In this document: one piece after another, positions 8,702-14,945 of the stretch | Position numbering within the stretch: position 1 is the first letter of the stretch | Layout: every line of letters starts with the position of its first letter | Assembly: GCA_001275005.1 (NCBI GenBank) | Contig: JWZX01003193.1 | Span: 1 to 18,470, forward strand | Length of the DNA stretch: 18,470 nucleotides | Direction of reading: 5' to 3' | Source: Chrysochromulina tobinii | Lineage: Eukaryota; Haptophyta; Prymnesiales; Chrysochromulinaceae | The notes under the pieces: generated by a model | Databases searched by the model: none | What the model saw: the letters and a program-made list of their open reading frames with translations, nothing else | Told to the model about the DNA's origin: nothing | Position numbers and translations under genes: made by a program

Positions 8702-10457
8702 ATGCCCTCCGAGCCCATGTCCCGCACCACGGCGGCTGTCACCATCCAGCACTTCGCGCGCTCGCGCGTGCTCTCCAGTGGCCAGTCCGTTAGCCAGTCC
8801 GCTCGGAATATGTGGTCGAACATCACAAATAAGGAAGCGCTCCAAAAGCTCCGCGCCCTGTATCTCGACGAGCGCGCCATCAGGGCGGGTGCCAGGGAGA
8901 GCGCGTTGTACACGGACGAGATGCTCGCCCGCCGAGAGGCACTGCGCTCGCACGAACTCGTCCACAGGGCGCTAGAGAATCTCTGGGTCTCAATCCCCCG
9001 TGTGGCAGCCAGCCAGTTGAGCAAGGACGAGTACATGACCCTCGCCCGCAAGCTGTACCTCATCAACATGATGGTGGAGCAGCGTATGGGCAATGAGCTC
9101 GACCCGAACGAGTGGCGTGCCGATGCTGAGCTCGACTTCAAATCAGATGCGCATGGAAAGAGCTTTCTGACCAAGGATGAATTCTTCGCAGCTTGGTTCG
9201 AGTGCGCCGATGTCCATACGATAGAAGTGACGGCGGCAGTCTACGCGGGCTGGCTGGACAAGAAAGCGCAGCAGATGACGAGGCCCTTCGCCGGCCCCGC
9301 CCCAAACCCGAGTCTACCGAGTCTACTCAACGTCGATCAGGAGAAGCTCAACGTCGATCAGGAGAAGCTCAACGTCGATCAGGAGAAGCTCAACGTACGC
9401 GCGTGGCGCAGTGATGGGGACATCATAGCCCACGCGTATGGTGCCCGAGCCAACGCGCCCATGGGCGAAGTCGCGGAAGCCGTCGGGGGCATCCGCGCCT
9501 TGCCGTTATCTCGGGCCAAGCGGCTAGGCGGCCAGCGGAGCCTCTATACGAGCGCCGGAAGCAGCCTGACTCACAGCCCCATTCACAGCCCGAGCGGATC
9601 TTTTAGGAAGAAGATGCCAGAACAGAGTCATCACCGCCACTCTGTTGATGCCTTCCCTGGCGCCCGCATTCTATCGCTCGCGCCGTTGCGAAAGCCGCGA
9701 TGCCACTCGTTGAATGATCTGCCGTCGACGATGCGCGTTGGGGTCCTCCCAGACGTGGGCGCCCGGTACGGCGCCCATCAGAGATGGGTTCGACGCTGTG
9801 AAAGAGGAGGAGCTGCGAGAGGGCGAGGCCGTGAAGCAACTCGCAAGAGGAGCCGTCGACGAGCTCAGCCGACGAAAGAAGAGGGCGATGCCCCAGCTCG
9901 GAGGCAGCCTGATCGGAAGTACAAGGGCTCCCGACATGCCTTTCACAGAAGTCTCGCGCTCTCGCAGCTCCTCCTCTTTCACAACGTCGAACCATCTCTG
10001 CTGGGGGCGCGCCACGCCTCAGCACGAGATAGAACCGCCATCAGGGTCGCCATCGAGGCCGCCATCAGGGCCGCCATCAGAGGCACCATCGATGCCGTCG
10101 TCTCCCTTCGCTGGAGGGTTGCCTCCTCCGAGGAGGGTAGCAGATCCCAGGCTACATCCGTGGGAGGCTCCAGTGGGGACACCAGCTCAGTGGCTGCTCA
10201 ATCATGACCCCTCATCCCCAACGAATGGAGTGCGGGCTGACTCGATCAAGATGGCGAAGCAGCGTGCAAAGGAGGCGCACGACGACTTCATGCTGAGCAA
10301 CACGAGAGCCACGGAGCTTGCTACCCAGGCGCTCAACATGCGATCCCCGATGTATCGCCCGCGCATACGCCCACGCCGTCGATCTCTGGATGCGGTTCCT
10401 CTGAGGTGGCAGACCGATGCGAATGGCAGGCTTTGCGAAGAGCGCGACGACCGTTAG
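8702..10457 (+). CDS. Unrecognised protein with degenerate EF-hand-like segment; one frame break
   Basis: I do not recognise this gene with certainty. The first ATG in frame is 8702 (MPSEPMSRTT). Residues 11-25 (AAVTIQHFARSRVL) resemble an IQ-type helix. Residues 44-195 are helical and include DFKSDAHGKSFLTKDEFFAAWFECADVHT split by a 'D.DG..l..eF'-like loop, a degenerate EF-hand arrangement also seen in some cilium- or cytoskeleton-linked proteins; this function is a guess. Three perfect LNVDQEK repeats follow (residues 209-229). The upstream frame stops at 10207, but the frame that runs to TAG at 10455-10457 continues with better protein (QRAKEAHDDFMLSNTRATEL). Deleting one G in the run at 9785-9787 joins them as QRWFDAVKEEELRE and gives about 584 aa. 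An inverted antisense copy nearby has two G at that point, supporting the repair. A Pro/Ser-rich stretch and a basic C-terminus follow. Confidence 0.55.
9326..9388 (+). repeat. Three perfect 21-bp repeats (LNVDQEK)
   Basis: Units of 21 bp start at 9326, 9347 and 9368 and are identical at the DNA level. Each codes Leu-Asn-Val-Asp-Gln-Glu-Lys, and a partial fourth (LNV) follows at 9389. The array sits just after the helical domain of the unrecognised protein. Confidence 0.95.
9771..10010. repeat. Large imperfect inverted repeat within a coding region
   Basis: The left arm (9771-9836) and the reverse complement of the right arm (9941-10010) align over about 65 bp with roughly 85 percent identity. 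They share a perfect 25-bp core (9797-9821 against 9959-9983). The spacer is about 105 bp. The right arm's antisense strand reads QQRWFDVVKEEELRERE, clearly the same peptide that the left arm encodes in sense (QRWFDAVKEEELREGE). So a coding segment was duplicated in inverse orientation, and the gene is read through its antisense there unless an intron removes it. Confidence 0.9.
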
Positions 10458-10752
10458 TGACTCATACACCGAATACCAAAAGCTCACTGAGCTGTGAGCC
10501 AACACGACTATTTAAAGGCCCACCGCGGCCACCTGGGAGGGATAGGGCGGGGTCGAGTTAAGGGTCGAGTCGGTGCGGCCTCCGGCTCACCTAGACTCAC
10601 ACTGTTTTCACTCTGTAGACTCTGTGTTGTCTGTTCACGGGGCTTCCAACAAGGAAGTTCTCATGCATGCTAAAGTGATCCTTTTTTGGAAAGCGGTCGA
10701 GCAAAATGTGTGCCTTCTGCATTTTGAGCCCTTCTCGCCCACAACGGACGGG
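10458..10752 (+). promoter_or_regulatory. Upstream region of the small secreted protein gene
   Basis: It contains TATTTAAA at 10509-10516, the best TATA-like box in the window, about 240 bp upstream of the ATG at 10753. A duplicated GGGTCGAGT lies at about 10550-10570. An in-frame ATG at 10663 could extend the protein by 30 residues, but that extension has no signal-peptide character. Confidence 0.4.
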
Positions 10753-11094
10753 ATGACGCCCCGTTCGATATTTGCAATGGCACTCGTGGCGTCAACGGCA
10801 GCGATACCCTCAACGCTTTTGAGGGACTCCAAGCACGCGCACACCGTGGGCAAAATGATGTCGCAGAGCGAGCCGTGCACGAGCAGTTATAAGGAAGATA
10901 CGTCGAGCAAGGAGTGCGACTGGGGTGGGTACTGGTGCGGCAGGAGGGTGAACGGCTACACCGGCTGCGACCGGTGCTCATGCCAGGGATGCGATCCGAA
11001 GATCTGCCCCCCCGGAGAAGACCCCGGAGTGCCGTACGACGGAGGCATCGGTGGCGGCCGTGACCTGTGTGCTACTGACCACACCCAGTGCTAG
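10753..11094 (+). CDS. Small secreted Cys-rich protein (113 aa)
   Basis: The start ATG at 10753 is chosen because it gives a textbook signal peptide, MTPRSIFAMALVASTAAIPS. The mature part has ten Cys, an even number fitting five disulfides: EPC, KEC, GGYWCGRRVNGYTGC, DRCSCQGC, PKIC, RDLC and a terminal C. It is Gly-rich (PYDGGIGGGRD). I do not recognise a family. It is distinct from the six-Cys modules of the protein starting at 17431, which have a different spacing. Small extracellular Cys-rich proteins can be wall, adhesion, signalling or defence proteins; nothing here decides between these. It is single-exon and convergent with the GT77 gene. Confidence 0.65.
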   Translation: MTPRSIFAMALVASTAAIPSTLLRDSKHAHTVGKMMSQSEPCTSSYKEDTSSKECDWGGYWCGRRVNGYTGCDRCSCQGCDPKICPPGEDPGVPYDGGIGGGRDLCATDHTQC

Positions 11095-11695
11095 CGATCG
11101 TCGATCGATGCTCAAGCGGCTCGCAGCTTGGTATTCGAGCCTGAGACTCTCTGCTGCATCTCTCTCTCCCTTTCATCTCCCTTAGTGGTGGCTATACCGC
11201 CTTAGTTTGTGCCCGCGCTCATTGCAGCCACAGCTGCGGCAGCTCGCCACACACGCGGCCTGTGTGCATCTTGCTCGACCTCGGCAGCTCGTTCGCACCT
11301 GCCGCACCTACCTGCCTGGTGCCTGCCACGCATTTGGATTCGCCCCCCGGCCCCCTGTCTTGCGCGGCGGGTCGCGCATGTCGTTCTCGTTCGGTGTTCG
11401 TTTCTTCTTTGCACTTGTCCTCGACCTGGCGTTAACATGGCGTGTGCGTATCTATCTCGATCTCTCGCGTATCTGTTTTCGCTAAGTATATAGAGTTCGT
11501 CGGTGTTACGGTGAGGGTGATAAGGGTGAGACTCGATTACTCATGCGTAATGCGACGATAAACGTACGGTCGCCCGGCTCTATAGAGGCTGCGGCCGGTA
11601 CCGTGTGATGTGTGTGCGGCGTGCTCGTTAACGCATTTCCGACCGCGCGTTTCGACGCGACCTCCCGTCCGGGTTACGTTTTCGCGGATGGTTCA
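11095..11695. other. Intergenic region between convergent genes
   Basis: This 600-bp stretch should hold both 3' ends (secreted protein on plus, GT77 on minus). Open frames around 11202-11493 exist in several phases but have the look of GC-rich shadows (Arg/Ala/Leu-rich). A CGGTACCG palindrome is at 11596-11603. I see no RNA gene. Confidence 0.4.
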
Positions 11696-14600
11696 TCAAG
11701 AGATCCCTTCGGTCGCATGCACGACCGAGTCCAGAAAGTTGAAGACGCTGCTTGGGGAGGAGTGCGCCGTTAATGGTGCGCGCGCCGTATCGAGCACCTC
11801 AGGTGCCCCGGTTGCGCCGCCGCGCTGCAGCATCCCCGCGGCCGCGCCGGGCAGCAGCGGCAGCCGGAACAGGTGGTCATTGGGCCCCGGGTCGCCCGCC
11901 GGCTTGCAGCACCAGCTGCCCGTGACCGAGTGTAACCCTTCATGCTCCAGTTGCTGAGCATGCGTCGCGTTGAGCACTCCGAGCTCGTAGAGGTCCTTGC
12001 CGGTCGCGAGGAGCAGCTGCGCCAGGTTGGAGATCGTGAGCACCTTGATGGGCGCGTACGCCCCACCGCGGAGGCGAGAGAGCTCCGCGGACGCGCGCGC
12101 CGTGTCGAGCGCGACGCTCGCGCGCGAGCTCAGCACCTCGCTTGGCGTGCGCAGGTTGGAGAGCAGGGAGTGCTCACGCACCTGTGGGGTAGAGGAGGGC
12201 AGTGCCGCCGTGGTGAGCACACTTGCATGCGCGCGCGCCGTGATGAGCACGGGCATGCGCAGAGGCTGTGGACGAGTAGGAGGGAGGCCCGCGCGCCGTG
12301 GTGAGCACGGGCTCGCGAACCGTGCGCTCGACGTGGAGCATCGATGGCTCGAGCACGTGGTCGAGCGGGCAGTGCCGAATCGGGAGCGCCCAGCACGGCG
12401 CGCCCGAGAAGGCGCCGCACCGGTCGAGGGCATACCACGCCTTGTCCATGGCGCACACGATCGGAGGGAGGAGGAGCTTCCGGCCGAGAGCGCGTGCTAG
12501 GGCGAGGGCGCCCCCGAGCTGCGCGAGCTGGTGCTCGACGAGGCGTATGTGGTTACGCGCCGTGTTGGGCGCGAGGGCGCCCCCGAGCTGCGCGAGCTGG
12601 TGCTCGACGAGGCGTATGTGGTTACGCGCCGTGTTGGGCGCATGCATGCCACCGGCGGGCGAGAGGAGCGCCTCGGGTACGTGCGGCTCGTAGCGGAGCA
12701 GCCCGCCCGGTGGGTCGTAGTAGGATGGAGGGTCTTCCCACAGCATCGCCTCACGGAGCCTCCATCGCTTGCCATCGGCGCCACCGTACTGGAACGTCGT
12801 GTGCACCTGAGGATGAGGGGACCAATCAGAGGTCATCAGAAGTCCAATCAGAGGCCATCGGAGGTCCAATCAGACATCATCAGAGGTTCAATCAGAGGCC
12901 ATCAGAGGTTCAATCAGAGGCCATCGGGTGGTGCGTACCGAGTAGGGCAGCACTCCGCGCCGCTGCGGAATCTGCGCCACAAAGTACGAGTGCCCGCCGC
13001 AAAAGAGCGCTAAGGGCAGCACACCACCCAGCAGCTTGCCGTTGAACGCGGCGAAGAGGCGGGCAGATGAGGGGGCTACCGGTACGTCAGTAGGCAGCGC
13101 CCTCGATCCCGCTCTTGGCGAGGTCGTTGAAGACGCCCTGTATCCACGTGTCATGCCACGATTCAGAGCTCATCAGACATACCCAGAGGTTCAATCAGAC
13201 ATAATCAGACATAATCACGTGTCATGCCACGATTCAGACATAATCAGAGGCCATCAGAGGCCACCGGGACGTGTCATGCCACGATTCAGAGCTCGGCAAC
13301 CATCCGAGCAATGAAACGTCCATCTTGCGGCCATCAAGTGGTCATCCGCGGCAATCATCCGAGCATTGGACCTCCATCAATGGCCAACAACGGCCATCAC
13401 CTGATCCCAAGAGCCCTAATCAGTCATAATCAGTCATAATCAGTCATAATCAGACATAATCACCTGATCCCAAGAGCCCGTCGGGTCGCTGAGAACCTTG
13501 GCAAGCCACGCGTCGACGAGCGGCAGTGCGCTCGGGCGGAAGAAGAGGTAGCCGATATTGTACGCCGAGTCGGCGCGTACCTCGAGGCCGTCGTCGGCGG
13601 TGGTGTTGGACAGATGATCGCTGGTCGTCAAGAAGGAAGCACCAGGGTACCTGTGAGACCGATGGACGCTGCTGAGGTCATGCATGCTAATTGCAGGCTG
13701 ATTGCATGCTGATTGCATGCTGATTGCATCCTGTGAGACCAATGGACGCTGCTGAGGTCATGCAGGCTGATTGCAGGCTGATTGCATGCTGATTGCAGGC
13801 TGATTGCATCCTTTGAGACCGATGGACGCTGCTGAGGTCATGCAGGCTGATTGCAGGCTGATTGCAGGCTGATTGCAGGCTGATTGCATCCTTTGAGACC
13901 GATGGACGCTGCTGAGGTCATGCATGCTGATTGCATTCTGATTGCAGGCTGATTGCATCTTGTGAAACCGATGGACGCTGCTGAGGCCAAGATGGAAGGA
14001 TGCCTGTACATGTGCCCAGAAGGCTCACGCAGCACGAACGGCCATTCGCGGCAATCATTCTATAGTTGGACCTCCATCAGTGACAATCAGTGGCAATCAG
14101 TGGCAATCAGGCGCAAGCACCTGTCCATGTATTCAAAAGGCTCACGCAGCACGAGCGCGTCCACGTCGGTGAGCACGAGCTCGAGTCCCCAGCGTAGCAC
14201 CTGCTCGACGAGCTTCACCTGCGTGGGGTGGGCCGAGGAGAGCGCGCCGTCTTGAGCGTGCAGGCGAGCGGCTGCACCTACTCTCGAGGAGCTTCACACC
14301 TTCGTGGGCCCGAGGCTGTGAAAGTTGGCGGAGCCCCATGCCCATTCACCTTCCGGCAGGCTCGTGTGCAGGTCGAAGCAGGGCACGCCGGTCTCGAGCA
14401 GAGCTCTCAGCGCGGTCGCGTCGGTCGCGCCGACCATCCAATTCGTCAGGCCGAGGCGGCGCATGTAAGCTGCCCACGTGGCGGCGAAATCGAGCCGTGC
14501 CTTGTTGACGAATGTGAGGATGACTTGCCTCTTGGGACCGCCGATGGACAGCAGCCGAGCCTGGTCGAGCTTCGACCTTGCCGGGGATGCCGCGCGCGCA

Positions 14601-14815
14601 GTGGTGCCGTTTGTCCTTCGGCCCTCTGGAACGGCACCGAAAGCTTCGCGATGTACGCCTGCCACGAGCTCGGCGATCCGTTGCTTAAGGCGCGCATTCT
14701 CCTCCGTGAGCTCCAGAGTCCTCGACTGCCCGAACTCAACGGGTATCAGCGAGTGCGGTAAAGCTGAGCTGCACGTGAGACAGCCCATTATCAGGGCCAA
14801 ACCATCCATATGCAT
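11696..14815 (-). CDS. XEG113-like arabinosyltransferase, GT77 family, six exons
   Basis: Golgi type II glycosyltransferase; plant XEG113 extends arabinose chains on hydroxyproline of extensins. Exons: 14815-14300, 14218-14121, 13650-13464, 13137-12939, 12806-12321 and 12181-11696 (stop TGA 11698-11696), about 656 aa. The N-terminus has a hydrophobic stretch (GLALIMGCLTCSSALP), then a short coiled coil (ELTEENARLKQRIAELV). The catalytic part includes VILTFVNKARLDF, the DxD-type LTDVDALVLREPF across exons 1-2, NIGYLFFRPSALPLVDAW, WDQGVFNDL, GVLPLALFCGGHSYF, then VHTTFQYGGADGKRWRLRE, AMLWEDPPSYYDPPGG and CPLDHVLEPS, which are hallmark GT77/XEG113 segments. Exon 4 is one base too long: removing one base of the run at 13100-13102 gives IEALPTDVPVAPSSARLF and restores the frame. 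Exon 5 contains a perfect 69-bp duplication. It shares a promoter region with the HtrA gene. Confidence 0.88.
12182..12320 (-). repeat. GT77 intron 5 (139 nt), GTGCTCA-repeat rich
   Basis: Intron 5 has donor ACG/GTTCGCGAG at 12321/12320 and acceptor CCACAG/GTGCGTGAG at 12182/12181. The first bases of the intron and of the next exon match closely (GTTCGCGAG against GTGCGTGAG). Copies of GTGCTCACCACGGCG and GTGCTCATCACGGCG are scattered through it, as imperfect tandem units. An alternative donor nine bases downstream (GTGCTC) would also keep frame. Confidence 0.7.
12502..12639 (-). repeat. Perfect 69-bp tandem duplication inside GT77 exon 5
   Basis: 12502-12570 and 12571-12639 are identical. 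On the coding strand each unit adds 23 residues (PNTARNHIRLVEHQLAQL, then GGALA). The frame is kept, so the protein carries the segment twice within its conserved 'HiRLVehQLaQlggALAlA' region. Related enzymes are expected to have it once (from knowledge of the family pattern). Perfect identity means it is very young, or an assembly artefact. Confidence 0.95.
12807..12938 (-). repeat. GT77 intron 4 (132 nt) with 22-bp minisatellite
   Basis: Donor TCG/GTACGCACC at 12939/12938, acceptor CCTCAG/GTGCACACG at 12807/12806. Most of it is about five imperfect copies of a 22-bp unit, on the plus strand of the form AATCAGAGGCCATCAGAGGT (about 12824-12927). The intron start (GTACGCACCACC) resembles the next exon start (GTGCACACGACG). 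Removal joins GVLPYS to VHTTFQYGG. Confidence 0.85.
13138..13463 (-). repeat. GT77 intron 3 (326 nt): decoy donor and repeated acceptor region
   Basis: Donor GATCAG/GTGATTATG at 13464/13463, acceptor GGATACAG/GGC at 13138/13137. A 21-bp sequence spanning the exon 3 end and donor (13459-13479) is repeated exactly inside the intron at 13396-13416. The sequence just upstream of the acceptor (plus-strand GTGTCATGCCACGATTCAGA) occurs three times, at about 13149, 13219 and 13271. Short ATAATCAGNC-type repeats fill the rest. It shares a block of about 40 bp with intron 2. Confidence 0.85.
13651..14120 (-). repeat. GT77 intron 2 (470 nt): nested 80-bp minisatellite and exon decoy
   Basis: Donor GGACAG/GTGCTTGCG at 14121/14120, acceptor CTCACAG/GTACCC at 13651/13650; the Arg codon is split. 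On the plus strand, units start at 13651, 13731, 13811 and 13891 (80, 80, 80 and 69 bp), with a partial unit at 13960. Each is built of an 11-bp subunit (TGATTGCAGGC-like) plus a 35-bp block that ends, on the coding strand, in an acceptor-like CTCANAG. Intron position 14004-14041 is a 38-bp copy of the exon 2 end (14121-14158) with six differences. Confidence 0.9.
14157..14174 (-). other. GT77 DxD-type metal/nucleotide-sugar site
   Basis: The coding strand reads Leu-Thr-Asp-Val-Asp-Ala within exon 2 (VLTDVDALVLREPF). In GT-A-fold glycosyltransferases this Asp-x-Asp binds the divalent metal and sugar nucleotide. It is only formed in its proper context after intron 1 is removed, since the exon 1 frame ends in a stop just inside that intron. 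Confidence 0.75.
14219..14299 (-). other. GT77 intron 1 (81 nt) with duplicated borders
   Basis: Donor CCCACGAAG/GTGTGAAGCTC at 14300/14299, acceptor CCCACGCAG/GTGAAGCTCG at 14219/14218. The exon end matches the intron end and the intron start matches the exon start over about 25 bp in total. Unspliced, the frame ends at a TGA two codons into the intron. Removal gives GPTKVKLVEQVLRWGLELVL. Confidence 0.85.
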
Positions 14816-14945
14816 CTGTCCGAATTAGGAAGTTTGACGCCGGACGTATGACGTATGACGTGGTCGTGTCCGAGGCCGGCTCAGGCACAGAAGCGCTCGC
14901 TTTCTGTGTGGACTTCTTTCTGGAAAGTGAAGGAGACATCGCCAC
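14816..14945. promoter_or_regulatory. 130-bp head-to-head promoter, GT77 / HtrA
   Basis: The two ATGs (14815 minus, 14946 plus) are 130 bp apart. The region contains three heptamers GACGTAT, GACGTAT and GACGTGG in a row at 14843-14863, giving two TGACGT words (14849-14854 and 14856-14861). TGACGT/ACGT cores are binding sites of bZIP-type factors in many eukaryotes. It is a candidate bidirectional element. Confidence 0.5.

Noticed and set aside
11202-11493. Overlapping small frames between the secreted protein and GT77
   Set aside because: No start context, domain or compositional support; the region fits 3' untranslated sequence.
12344-13045. Plus-strand 233-codon frame
   Set aside because: Antisense of GT77 exons 4-5 and intron 4; composition is Arg/Ala-rich with no recognisable domain.
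13067-13106. A 25-nt GC...AG micro-intron to repair GT77 exon 4
   Set aside because: It would restore frame, but 25 nt is too short for splicing and one-base removal gives a more natural peptide.
13651-13990. Regular 80-bp repeats as a possible CRISPR array
   Set aside because: There is no alternation of constant repeats and unique spacers; the whole unit is repeated, with 11-bp subunits, and it lies inside a eukaryotic intron.
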